DNA of 17,260 nucleotides. Origin: JBFMDN01 sp040753915 (GTDB taxonomy: Bacteria; Desulfobacterota; Desulfomonilia; Desulfomonilales; Desulfomonilaceae). Numbering within the stretch: the stretch's first letter is position 1; each line of letters begins with the position of its first letter. This document shows positions 1 to 7,658 of the stretch, piece by piece. The notes below the pieces were generated by a model. It saw only the letters and a list, made by a program, of their open reading frames with translations. It had not been told where the DNA came from and did not search any database. The position numbers were made by a program, and so were the translations under genes. The stretch spans positions 1 to 17,260 of the forward strand of contig JBFMDN010000091.1 in assembly GCA_040753915.1 (NCBI GenBank), in the 5' to 3' direction.

Positions 1-26
1 AGGAGCCCTTGTGTCATAATCACGTC

Positions 27-109
27 ACCTCGTTGGTGATAGAATCGTTTTGACAAAAGCATTCTATCTTCTTGATCTCTCAAGAACAACGAGGTTTTTC
101 ACTTTTTTT
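27..109 (+). terminator. Three-way-junction hairpin followed by T runs (terminator or structured RNA 3' end)
   Basis: Positions 27-35 pair perfectly with 87-95 (9 bp, ACCTCGTTG/CAACGAGGT). Inside this stem are two more helices: 38-45 with 61-68 (8 bp, GATAGAAT/ATTCTATC) and 69-75 with 80-86 (7 bp, TTCTTGA/TCAAGAA, loop of 4). Together they make a near-gapless three-way junction. The outer stem runs directly into T95-T99, and a seven-T run follows at 103-109. A stable stem plus T tract on the plus strand fits an intrinsic terminator of a transcript entering from the left, or the 3' end of a small RNA. The internal arms are more elaborate than an ordinary terminator needs. No upstream gene is visible in the window, so the transcript it belongs to is unknown. 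Confidence 0.6.
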
Positions 110-424
110 GACCCGCGATCTAGGGCCCGCGGCGCAGCGTGTCGGTCATTTCTGGGGAGAGTCCGGCGGCACACCATCACTGGCCACGAAGTCGAATAGG
201 GCCAGCCAATGACCAGAGGGAGCAGGCTATCCAGTCGCCATTGGTGCGGCCCCGGCTGACCATTAGCCCGCCTCCGGATTTTTCTGCATACTATGTGCGT
301 TTGCTGGTATGCTCTGGATGCGATACCCCCTTAGCTGGCCGGAAAGTTGAGCTCCGGTTATGTTAGGAGGTCCGTCCCCAGCAGGGGCAAAACAGTGAAG
401 CATATTCAACGAGGGAGACTCGTC
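110..424. other. Non-coding leader region before the CoA-transferase gene
   Basis: No convincing gene lies here. A 75-codon open frame at 139-366 has low-complexity, arginine/proline/serine-rich content with no family resemblance and no good ribosome-binding site. A near-perfect Shine-Dalgarno-like TAGGAGGT at 364-371 has no start codon at a usable distance. The real translation signal is GAGGGAG at 411-417, eight bases or so before the ATG at 425. I see no promoter with a good -35/-10 pair. Confidence 0.4.
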
Positions 425-2302
425 ATGGTAGACTGGAAGCACAAGTTTGCATCAAGATTTCTAACCCCTGAACAGGCCGCGGAGAAGATAAAGAACGGAG
501 ACCGTGTTTTTCTTGGAAGCCTCTGTGCAGAACCAGGCGTCATCATAGATGCCATAGGGAAATCCTATGTGGAAGACGTGGAGCTCATTCAGTTTGTGAC
601 AGGGCCTCGCGCCCGGGCTCTGCTGAACATGGGCCACCACCGCTTTTCTATGAAGACTTTTTTTGTCGGCCATGTGTCGAGACAAGAGGGTGGTTCGTTG
701 GAGGCCAACTATGTTCCTCTCTTTCATTCTCGAATACCTGAAGTCATCAACACTCGCCGTATTCCGATCGATGTCGCCGTTGTTCAGGTTTCGGAACCAG
801 ACCGATTCGGACGGTTCAGCCTCGGTGTTTCAGTGGACGTGGGATTGTCAGCCGTGCGCGCGGCGAGAATCGTCATTGCTCAGGTCAACGCGGCCATGCC
901 CCGGACTTTTGGAGACACTCTCATTACGGCAGATGACGTAGATTTTCTGGTGGAGCACACCGAGGATCTCTGCGAGCTGCAACCAGAGATCCTGGGGGAA
1001 ATCGAGAAACGAATAAGCCACTTTTGCGGAGAGCTCATTGAAGACGGATCGATACTTCATTTCGGGTTTGCCGGAATATCCCAGGGGCTCATGGACCACT
1101 TGAAAGACATCAAGAACCTTGGTGTCCATACGGAAGTTTATACGGACGCGCTCATGGATTTGACGGAATCCGGCGCTATCAACAACAGCACCAAGAAAAT
1201 GTACCGGGGAAAGTCGTTGGCATCACGTTGCATGGGTACCAGAAGACTATACGATTACGTCCATGAGAATGCCTTGGTGGAATTCCATCCGTCCGACGTC
1301 ATCCTCAATCCAGCGGTGATTGGCTCCCATGACCGCATGATCGCCATTAACGTGGCTGTCCAGGTGGATCTCAGGGGTCAGATTCGGCAGGGAAGTCCCA
1401 CATGGACTGCATTCGAGGGTTCCGGGGGCGATCACGACTTCATGCGCGGAGCGAGCCTTTCGCGAGGTGGGCGCAGCATTGTTTGTCTGAGGTCGACGTC
1501 ACTGCGGAGCTCCCGTTCCACCATAGTCCCCTCCTTCGGTCCCAAAGCGGCAGTTATCATGAACCGAGGAGAAGTGAACTACATAATCACGGAATACGGC
1601 GTCGCATACATTGGAGGTCGAACCCTGCGAGAACGGGCCATGAGCCTGATCGAGATTGCCCATCCGGATCATCGAGAGGACCTCATGGCCAAGGCGCGAG
1701 AGATGGGATACGTCTATTCGAACCAGTATTATGTCCGGACCGCGTCCCCCGAGCTGCGCCGCCGCGTGAGGACGGATCGAGTGTTCAAAGGGGACTTGAA
1801 AGCACATATCAGGGTCATCAAACCAACCGATGAAGCAATGATTCGAGACCTCTTCTACGACCTGTCCCAGGAATCGGTCTATTTCAGATACTTTAGCCCG
1901 CGCAGAAGCATGCCCCACGACAACTTACAGCGTTACGTAAATCTCAAGGAAGAGGACGGGCTTTCTCTCGTGGTCACCATCGGTCCCAGGGAGAACAGGA
2001 GAATCATTGCCGAAGGGAGGTACCTTGTCGATCCCACCAGTGAATACCCGGAAGTGGCTTTTATGGTTGCGGAGGAATTCCAGGGGCGAGGTATCGCATC
2101 CTTCTTGCTGGAATACATGACGGAGATCGCCAAGGAACAGGGATACGAAGGATTCAGGGCAGACGTCCTGATGTCGAACTCACCCATGATCCGGGTTATC
2201 GAAGGGGGACCCTATGTTGTCCACAAGCGGGTATCGGACGGGGTTCTCACCCTGACCTGGCGGTTCGATGAGCTCAAGACCGAAACTCAATGGGGCAGGT
2301 GA
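425..2302 (+). CDS. Acetyl-CoA hydrolase/CoA-transferase family protein with C-terminal GNAT domain
   Basis: The first roughly 440 residues match the acetyl-CoA hydrolase / 4-hydroxybutyrate CoA-transferase family, which moves CoA between acyl groups (commonly acetate) or hydrolyses acyl-CoA. The family's catalytic glutamate lies in GVHTEVYTDAL (about Glu237). It is followed by the expected KSLASRCMGTRRLYDYV, DHDFMRGASLSRGG and NYIITEYGVA blocks. From about residue 455 to the end is a GNAT acetyltransferase domain with an acetyl-CoA loop in EEFQGRGIASFLLEYM. An in-frame extension to 347 exists, but ATG 425 has GAGGGAG at a good distance and begins where the family begins (MVDWKHKF); a GTG at 395 is a weaker alternative. 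The protein is 625 residues and probably cytoplasmic. Fusion to GNAT suggests the second domain senses or modifies with acetyl-CoA, but this is inference and the physiological acyl substrate cannot be read from sequence. It stands alone, with non-coding DNA on both sides. Confidence 0.88.
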   Translation: MVDWKHKFASRFLTPEQAAEKIKNGDRVFLGSLCAEPGVIIDAIGKSYVEDVELIQFVTGPRARALLNMGHHRFSMKTFFVGHVSRQEGGSLEANYVPLFHSRIPEVINTRRIPIDVAVVQVSEPDRFGRFSLGVSVDVGLSAVRAARIVIAQVNAAMPRTFGDTLITADDVDFLVEHTEDLCELQPEILGEIEKRISHFCGELIEDGSILHFGFAGISQGLMDHLKDIKNLGVHTEVYTDALMDLTESGAINNSTKKMYRGKSLASRCMGTRRLYDYVHENALVEFHPSDVILNPAVIGSHDRMIAINVAVQVDLRGQIRQGSPTWTAFEGSGGDHDFMRGASLSRGGRSIVCLRSTSLRSSRSTIVPSFGPKAAVIMNRGEVNYIITEYGVAYIGGRTLRERAMSLIEIAHPDHREDLMAKAREMGYVYSNQYYVRTASPELRRRVRTDRVFKGDLKAHIRVIKPTDEAMIRDLFYDLSQESVYFRYFSPRRSMPHDNLQRYVNLKEEDGLSLVVTIGPRENRRIIAEGRYLVDPTSEYPEVAFMVAEEFQGRGIASFLLEYMTEIAKEQGYEGFRADVLMSNSPMIRVIEGGPYVVHKRVSDGVLTLTWRFDELKTETQWGR

Positions 2303-2383
2303 GTGCTCGCACCCTGACCGGAAAATGCTCAGTACACTGTTTCATAAATATGGTCGCGCCTTGCTACAGCCCTGTTCAGGGAA

Positions 2384-2606
2384 GGGCGGGTTTGAAGAAA
2401 CTGTCTCAAAAACCGGCAGTCCGTGATAATCGTGGCACACCCCCTCACCCTGACTTTCTCCCCCGAAGCGGGGGAGAGGGGGTTCCTCCGGCTCCCTCTC
2501 CCTCTGGGAGAGGGTTGGGTGAGGGTGCCTTTCCACGCATCGACGCACAATCGTGCTACGATGTTTTGTGTGTCCCGAGTTTTGAGACACTTTCTGAAAC
2601 CCGCCC
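2384..2606. repeat. Composite palindromic repeat element with terminal inverted repeats (MITE-like)
   Basis: Left end 2384-2411 (starts GGGCGGGTTTGAAGAAACTG) and right end 2580-2606 (reverse complement starts GGGCGGGTTTCAGAAAGTG) are imperfect inverted repeats of 27-28 bases with one gap and about three mismatches. They enclose the REP-like palindrome at 2437-2529. A third, partial copy of the end (GGGGCAGGTTTGAAG) follows at 2661-2675 in the same orientation as the left end. No transposase is encoded, so this would be a non-autonomous element or a stable-RNA repeat family. I cannot tell copy number from one window. Confidence 0.55.
2437..2529. repeat. REP-like double hairpin (CCCTCACCC...GGGTGAGGG)
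   Basis: The outer arms CCCTCACCC (2442-2450) and GGGTGAGGG pair across two inner hairpins: TCTCCCCCG/CGGGGGAGA with an AAG loop (around 2457-2477), and CCCTCTCCC/GGGAGAGGG with a TCT loop (around 2494-2514). The result is a cloverleaf-like palindrome. The motif 'ccctcaccct...ctctccc...gggagaggg' is a widespread intergenic repeat in many proteobacterial genomes. It may act as a transcript-stabilising or terminating structure for the CoA-transferase mRNA, but it lacks a T tract. Confidence 0.6.
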
Positions 2607-2713
2607 CTACATCTGCAGTTCGGTACTTCTACCGAAACAATCAACGCTCCACCCCACGTTAGGGGCAGGTTTGAAGCTCTGCGAACAGGACAACGCCCCA
2701 GCCGATCTATTCC

Positions 2714-3055
2714 TCACCGTCTTTCTTGCTTCCTGTGACGAATCCGCCGGCGAATCTCATCGAGAGAAGACGCCTCTTTGTCGATCGCCGGCTCTGGCTC
2801 AGCCGCTTCGCGCTCTCCTGGTTCCGGAGAAACGGATGTGACGCGTTTGCCGTATAGCATTCCCTTCCGTGACAAGAGCAGAAAAATGACGGTCCCTCCG
2901 ATTCCGTAGAGCCACCATGTCCAGTCGATGAGGTCCAGGCCTGGCGCTGCCCCCTGCACCACCGCAAGGGCTCCGGCAACCATGCCCATGATGGAGATTA
3001 GGAGCAGAAGAGGTTTAGCCCAATCGAGATGCCTTCGCCGAGGCGCATTCTTCAT
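2714..3055 (-). CDS. Small two-helix membrane protein, function unknown
   Basis: A 113-residue protein with a basic N-terminus (KNAPRRRHLDWAK), a hydrophobic segment at about residues 15-33 (LLLLISIMGMVAGALAVV) and a second at about 46-62 (WWLYGIGGTVIFLLLS). A charged, Glu/Pro-rich tail ends in SLDEIRRRIRHRKQERR. The pattern predicts an inner-membrane hairpin with the basic termini in the cytoplasm. I recognise no named family. ATG 3055 has AAGGACAAGG a little upstream on the minus strand. It lies 153 bp downstream of the Smr-domain gene in the same orientation and may be co-transcribed with it. An overlapping frame on the same strand (2707-2979) is a shadow. The gene is supported by the membrane-protein pattern rather than by homology. 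Confidence 0.6.
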   Translation of the reverse strand: MKNAPRRRHLDWAKPLLLLISIMGMVAGALAVVQGAAPGLDLIDWTWWLYGIGGTVIFLLLSRKGMLYGKRVTSVSPEPGEREAAEPEPAIDKEASSLDEIRRRIRHRKQERR

Positions 3056-3208
3056 GCTGCTTACCCTTGTCCTTCTGGGACGGGCTGATGAGATGTCGAA
3101 CAGCTCGAATCCTACAGACTACCATTCCTCCCGGGAAGTGCCGGTCTCGGGTGAGATGTCAGGCAAGCCCGCTGCTCGGCGCTCGCGCTCCGATCGTCAG
3201 CAAGGCTC

Positions 3209-3553
3209 TCACTCCCCTTCATGCTTCGAGGGCGGTTTCAATGTGACCAAAGTCGCACCCCAGCCTCCAGCCTCAGGGGGAGCCTGCAAGAAGTGAGCAA
3301 CTGCTGGATGCTTGCTCAGAATGGATTTCACCCTGTCGCGAAGGATGCCTTTTCCTTTGCCGTGGATGATTCGTAACTCCAGGACACCATTTTCCAGGCA
3401 CGCGGCGATGTAGTCGTCGAGGAGGGCAGGCAGGTCCCGAGGCGAGAATGTATGCAGGTCGAGGACGCCGTCTATCGGGATAGAGACTGGCTCAGGTTCC
3501 CAAACTTCGGCCTCGTCGTCATCTTCGAGAAGGTGATGGAAGTCCTTATCCAT
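3209..3553 (-). CDS. Stand-alone Smr-domain protein
   Basis: A 114-residue protein. After an acidic N-terminal stretch (residues 8-20, DDDEAEVWEPE), residues 29-107 carry a complete Smr domain: the DLH motif (LDLHTFSPRD, 31-40), the HGKGKG loop (64-69) and the closing GGWGATLVTL strand (96-105). Smr domains are found at the C-terminus of MutS2 and as short single-domain proteins; characterised members are RNA or branched-DNA endonucleases, some acting in ribosome rescue. This copy belongs to the short class, and DLHT replaces the commoner DLHG. There is no strong Shine-Dalgarno before ATG 3553. The gene is divergent from murF-alr across 140 bp that should contain both promoters, though I see no clear consensus there. 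Confidence 0.82.
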   Translation of the reverse strand: MDKDFHHLLEDDDEAEVWEPEPVSIPIDGVLDLHTFSPRDLPALLDDYIAACLENGVLELRIIHGKGKGILRDRVKSILSKHPAVAHFLQAPPEAGGWGATLVTLKPPSKHEGE

Positions 3554-3693
3554 GGTCGATCAATCCGGTAGAGACTGTTGTTGCCCCTTTATCGCGAAAA
3601 TTCGCAAGATTTCAAAGAGGCGCGTGCCGTACCTCAACAAGAGGTGCGAACGAGGTCCTTGAGTTTTCGGATGTCCCGTGGTAGAGGCATGCC

Positions 3694-6324
3694 ATGAGGG
3701 CTGTTCCAGAAAAAGATGAGCTTGTGCTGCAATGTGGTCTGTCAGCTCGGGACTTCGTGGAGGATCTCCCGATGTGCGCTGGGTCCAACACAGTCGAGAA
3801 ACACGGAATCGAGAACCGCGGATTCCTGGACCTCGCCCGCGTCATAGAGATCATAAAGCCCGCTCGTGTGAAAGGCCCTGGACACGGAGCGCTGTCGGGA
3901 GTGGCGATCGATACCCGCAAGCCCATGGGCGAAAAGCATGTGTTCTGGGCGATCAAAGGGAGGCATTTCAACGGAAACGATTTCGTAGAGGAGGCCATCA
4001 GAAAGGGCGCCAAAGCTGCGGTTGTCAGCAGAGGAGAGCTCCTCTCCGTACCCCTTCCCCAGGACACCACCATTATTGAAGTGCCAGATACGTTAGCAGC
4101 CCTGCAGGATTTGGCAGCAACCTATCGTCACGGGTTCACGTGCCCAATCGTTGGAATCACAGGGAGCAACGGGAAGACCCTTGTAAAAGAAATGCTGGCC
4201 TCGATTCTTTGTATCGAGAAAACAGTGTACCGATCACCCTTGTCGTACAATACTCAGGTGGGGGCGGCCCTCGGGCTCCTTGGCATGAGGCCAGAGCACG
4301 AGCTCGCCATTATTGAGGCCGGAATAAGCTTGCCCGGGGAGATGGACCGCCTGGAGAACATGATTCGGCCCACCCATGGCATCCTCACTGTTATCAGCAA
4401 GGCGCATATCGGTGGACTGGGAGATCTCCGCACCACGTTGGAAGAGAAGCAGAAGCTCTTCAAAGGTCTGGGTTCCGCTGACTCGTTTCTCGTGCTCAAC
4501 GCGGACGACGAGCTGAGCATGAGCCTGTTGAAGACATCCAAGGCTCGGGTAGTTACCTTCGGGTTTTCATCCGCCGCGGACGTCCGAGCGGTTGACGTGG
4601 TTTCCTTGCCCGAAGGCGGTTATTCCTTTCGCATGAATCTGTTGGGTCGGGATCTCGACGTCATCCTTCCGATCCAGGGTGGATTCAACATCCTGAACGC
4701 TCTTGCCGCCTCGGCTGCGGCCACGCTCCTGGGGGCATCCCCCGATTCTGTTCGTAAAGGGCTCGAGCAGTTTCGACCCTCTCCAATGCGATTGGAGATC
4801 CATACGACAGTCACGGGAGTGACTCTGATCAACGACACGTACAATTCTGATCCCGCCTCCATGAGAGGAGCTCTCGACGTTCTTGCAAAGGTAGGTAAAG
4901 GCCGGCGCAAGATAGCCATCGTCAGCGAAATGCTCGATCTCGGTCCGTACAGCAGGGAAGAGCACCTCGCAGTGGGGAAGCATGTCGCTGCAGCGGAGGT
5001 CGATCACCTCATCACTGTAGGCGACAACGCGGATCTCATAGGTCAGGCAGCCGCCCGGGAAGGCGTCCCCTCGGAGAGGATCACCAATACTCGTAGCCGT
5101 ACGGAAGCAGCCGCAGAGCTGGAAAAGATCATGAATCGGGGAGACGTGGTTCTGTTCAAAGGCTCCCGATGGTTCCGGCTCGAAAGAATTGCCCGGGAGC
5201 TCGTTGGATCCATAGGGCCAACGAGGCTTCTGGTCAATCTGGATGCCATAGCAGCCAACGTCAAGGCAATTCGAGGATTAGTTGGACCGAGCGTCGAAAT
5301 CATGCCGGTGGTCAAGAGCTTCGGGTACGGCAATGATTCTATACGAACCTCAAAGGTCGCTCTGGAGAATGGTGTGCGTTGTCTGGCAGTCGCTTTTCCT
5401 GACGAGGGTGCAACCTTGCGGGAGAATAGGATCGACTCCCCCATTGTCGTATTCAATGTGTTGTTCGAGGAGGTGGACAAGATCGTCCGCTATGGATTGA
5501 CCCCGGTCATTACCTCTCTGGAGCTGGCCGAAACTGTCGATCGAGCAGCAACCGGCAGGACGAGGATCCCTGTGCACATCAAGATCGACACGGGTATGGG
5601 TAGATCCGGCGTGTGGGTCGAGGATGCACTTCCATTCATCGAGCGTGTTCTGGATAAGAAACATCTCTGTGTAGAAGGCATCATGACCCATTTTTCGTCT
5701 GCAGACGATCCTGCCTCGGATGACTACACTCTCAAGCAGATAGAGTTGTTCGAGTCGTTGTTGGCGGAATCGAGACGCCGTGGCTATGCGTTTCGGTACG
5801 TCCACGCCGCGAACACTGCGGCAATCGCACGATTCCCCCAGACGCACTACAACATGGTCCGGCCTGGCCTCGCAATTTACGGCATGTATCCGTCGGATGC
5901 CGTGCGATCTTCCGTGAGGCTCGAGCAAGTCATCACCTTTATGACCAAGATCGCACAGGTTAAGGAGCACCCACCTGGTCGTTGCATCTCATACAACAGG
6001 CGGTTCGTGACCAGCCGGCCGTGTCGTATCGCAACACTGCACGTCGGATACAATGATGGGTATCCGAGATTTCAAAGCAATAAGGGTGAAGTCCTCGTGC
6101 ACGGACGCAGGTGCCCGGTGGTTGGCACTGTTTGTATGGACACGATCATGATCGACGTGACCGACGTACCGGATGCACGGGTTGGGGATGAGGTAGTCCT
6201 TATAGGCCGCCAGGGCGATGAGGAGATACTCGCGGACGAGATTGCTGCAAACGGGGGGACGATCAACTACGAAATCGTGTGCAAGATTTCCCCTCGAGTC
6301 ACTCGAGTATTCATTCAGACATGA
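3694..6324 (+). CDS. murF-alr: Bifunctional MurF / alanine racemase fusion
   Basis: An 876-residue cytoplasmic fusion. Residues of about 45-505 are UDP-N-acetylmuramoyl-tripeptide:D-alanyl-D-alanine ligase. They show the ATP loop GITGSNGKT (154-162), EAGISLPGEMDRL, AHIGGLGDL with the lysine that is carbamylated in the family (EEKQKLF), NDTYNSDPASM (380-390) and KGSRWFRLERI. From about 508 follows a PLP alanine racemase: PLP lysine Lys541 in VVKSFGYGND, KIDTGMGRSG (Arg637), THFSSADDP, NMVRPGLAIYG, catalytic Tyr767 in ISYNRR, GYNDGYPR and VCMDTIMID. All catalytic residues appear intact. The protein would supply D-Ala and then add D-Ala-D-Ala to the muropeptide precursor. The same fusion order is well known in Bacteroidetes. 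The start is uncertain: ATG 3694 has AGAGG six bases upstream, but ATG 3772 has GGAGG eight bases upstream and would remove 26 residues with no family resemblance. Confidence 0.93.
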   Translation: MRAVPEKDELVLQCGLSARDFVEDLPMCAGSNTVEKHGIENRGFLDLARVIEIIKPARVKGPGHGALSGVAIDTRKPMGEKHVFWAIKGRHFNGNDFVEEAIRKGAKAAVVSRGELLSVPLPQDTTIIEVPDTLAALQDLAATYRHGFTCPIVGITGSNGKTLVKEMLASILCIEKTVYRSPLSYNTQVGAALGLLGMRPEHELAIIEAGISLPGEMDRLENMIRPTHGILTVISKAHIGGLGDLRTTLEEKQKLFKGLGSADSFLVLNADDELSMSLLKTSKARVVTFGFSSAADVRAVDVVSLPEGGYSFRMNLLGRDLDVILPIQGGFNILNALAASAAATLLGASPDSVRKGLEQFRPSPMRLEIHTTVTGVTLINDTYNSDPASMRGALDVLAKVGKGRRKIAIVSEMLDLGPYSREEHLAVGKHVAAAEVDHLITVGDNADLIGQAAAREGVPSERITNTRSRTEAAAELEKIMNRGDVVLFKGSRWFRLERIARELVGSIGPTRLLVNLDAIAANVKAIRGLVGPSVEIMPVVKSFGYGNDSIRTSKVALENGVRCLAVAFPDEGATLRENRIDSPIVVFNVLFEEVDKIVRYGLTPVITSLELAETVDRAATGRTRIPVHIKIDTGMGRSGVWVEDALPFIERVLDKKHLCVEGIMTHFSSADDPASDDYTLKQIELFESLLAESRRRGYAFRYVHAANTAAIARFPQTHYNMVRPGLAIYGMYPSDAVRSSVRLEQVITFMTKIAQVKEHPPGRCISYNRRFVTSRPCRIATLHVGYNDGYPRFQSNKGEVLVHGRRCPVVGTVCMDTIMIDVTDVPDARVGDEVVLIGRQGDEEILADEIAANGGTINYEIVCKISPRVTRVFIQT

Positions 6325-6354
6325 TGGGTCGGTACGTGATATCGTGCGAGGGGC

Positions 6355-6398
6355 GGCACAGAAGCGGATTCAAGCTTGCGCGACCGCGAGACTGTGCC
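6355..6398. terminator. Weak inverted repeat between convergent murF-alr and apgM
   Basis: GGCACAG (6355-6361) and CTGTGCC (6392-6398) form a 7-bp stem with a GC-rich interior in the 83-bp gap between two converging genes. A bidirectional terminator is expected there, but neither side has a T run, so a terminator role is only a suggestion. Confidence 0.25.
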
Positions 6399-6407
6399 AC
6401 CATGACC

Positions 6408-7658
6408 TCAATGACTCCCTTCCGATACCTCGGACAGAGTCTCACGCTCTAAGAGCACGCTCATAAGTTTCGACGCATCGGGCACGAACAGTCCAGTTTT
6501 GTGGGCGATCGCCTCGGTAAAGGGTCGCACCGTCTCCTTCGCGGGATCCCATTGCGCTGAATCGAGAATGATGAACGGGACCGGCTCAGAGGAATGCACC
6601 CGCGTGCTCACCGGGGTTTGGTGGTCCGGCATAAGAAGTATCCGCCACGTGCCGAAGGATTTGAGGCCTTCCAATACCGGCGCCGCGATCTTCTCGTCGA
6701 AGTCTTCAATGGCCTTGATCTTAAGATCCCTCTGGCCGGAATGACCTGCCTCATCCGGCGCTTCCACATGGAGGAAAACGAAGTCCCTCTCCCTGAGAAC
6801 TTCGAGTGCAGCGGACGCCTTGCCCTGATAATTAGTGTCCAAATACCCTGTTGCTCCTGGAACGTCGATGGACTTCAGGCCCGCATACTCACCTATGCCT
6901 CGGACAAGGTCCACCGCTGCAACAACAGCTCCCGTTTTGCCGAAGCGCTCGAAAAATGTCTGAATCCTTGGGGGTCTCCCCTGACCCCACGGCCACACCG
7001 AATTAGCGGGCCTTTGCCCCCGCTGAACCCTACGCAGATTTACGGGGTGCTGTTCCAGCAATTTCCAAGACTTGATGATGAGACGGAGCAGAAGGTCGGC
7101 ACCTTCCCCCGAGGGTAGCCGGGAGTGTATGGTGTGCCCCAAAAAGTCGTGCGGCGGATGGGTCACGCAATGCACAGGTCCATCGGTCCAAACGAGCAAG
7201 TGCCTGTACGAGATTCCCGCCACTAGGTGGAGCCCGAGGCTTTCGACAAGGGGTGCAAGGGATGCGACGATTTCGCGTGCTTCGGCACTACTGATATGAT
7301 CTGCGCTGTGATCGGCCATCAGGCTGAAGTTGCGCTCGAGAGTCACCAGATTGAGCCGAAATGCAACGTCGTTCTCCCCGAGTCCGACTCCCATAGAGGC
7401 CGCTTCAAAAGGCGCTCTTCCAGTGTAAATCTCTCTTGGAGAGTACCCCATAATGGAAAGGTTGGCCACGTCGCTGCCCGGGCTCATATCCGCAGGAACC
7501 GTCCGGGCCATGCCCACGGTCCCGAGAGATGCCATCTTGTCCATCCAGGGGGTTTTGGCCGCTGTTAGGGGCGTTATTTCATTTTGATCGTGGCCGAACG
7601 GATCAGCCATCCCGTCCGGCACGAGCACGAGGTACTTGGTTTTAGAATCCGAGGACAT
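6408..7658 (-). CDS. ApgM-family enzyme (cofactor-independent phosphoglycerate mutase-like); candidate homoserine kinase
   Basis: A 416-residue alkaline-phosphatase-superfamily protein of the archaeal-type phosphoglycerate mutase (ApgM) family. The metal and nucleophile sites look intact: VPDGMAD (Asp15), SPGSDVANLSIMGY (Ser62), HVEAPDEAGHSGQRDLKIKAIEDFD and MPDHQTPVSTRVHSSEPVPF. Its gene starts inside the end of threonine synthase (17-bp overlap; ATG 7658 has AGGAAGGTG just upstream) and is the last gene of a hom-thrC-apgM run. No GHMP-type homoserine kinase (ThrB) is present in the window. A subfamily of ApgM-like proteins linked to threonine genes has been proposed to be the missing homoserine kinase, and this placement fits that proposal. 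The alternative is glycolytic 2-phosphoglycerate/3-phosphoglycerate mutase activity. Family membership is firm; the kinase role is inference from context. Confidence 0.85.
   Translation of the reverse strand: MSSDSKTKYLVLVPDGMADPFGHDQNEITPLTAAKTPWMDKMASLGTVGMARTVPADMSPGSDVANLSIMGYSPREIYTGRAPFEAASMGVGLGENDVAFRLNLVTLERNFSLMADHSADHISSAEAREIVASLAPLVESLGLHLVAGISYRHLLVWTDGPVHCVTHPPHDFLGHTIHSRLPSGEGADLLLRLIIKSWKLLEQHPVNLRRVQRGQRPANSVWPWGQGRPPRIQTFFERFGKTGAVVAAVDLVRGIGEYAGLKSIDVPGATGYLDTNYQGKASAALEVLRERDFVFLHVEAPDEAGHSGQRDLKIKAIEDFDEKIAAPVLEGLKSFGTWRILLMPDHQTPVSTRVHSSEPVPFIILDSAQWDPAKETVRPFTEAIAHKTGLFVPDASKLMSVLLERETLSEVSEGSH

Larger units (their letters stand above)
2303..2713. other. Intergenic region between convergent genes, dominated by repeats
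   Basis: This stretch lies between the stops of the plus-strand CoA-transferase gene and the minus-strand membrane protein gene. Short open frames here read through the GC-rich palindromes and give proline/arginine/glycine-rich peptides with no family resemblance, so I call no gene. Its content is the repeat element at 2384-2606 plus a partial end copy at 2661-2675. Confidence 0.5.

Noticed and set aside
50..78. Perfect -35-like TTGACA at 50-55
   Set aside because: It lies in a loop/stem of the three-way junction and the bases 17 downstream (TGATCT) are a poor -10.
139..366. 75-codon plus-strand frame upstream of the CoA-transferase
   Set aside because: Composition is arginine/proline/serine-rich with no family resemblance, and no ribosome-binding site precedes its start.
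347..424. N-terminal extension of the CoA-transferase
   Set aside because: Twenty-six extra residues do not fit the family, while ATG 425 has a proper ribosome-binding site.
3594..3606. GCGAA-AA-TTCGC inverted repeat in the Smr/murF divergent gap
   Set aside because: Five-base arms are expected by chance in this much sequence; no promoter elements could be placed around it.
5350..5970. 206-codon minus-strand open frame within the racemase half of murF-alr
   Set aside because: Antisense shadow; His/Arg/Cys-rich translation with no recognisable domain.
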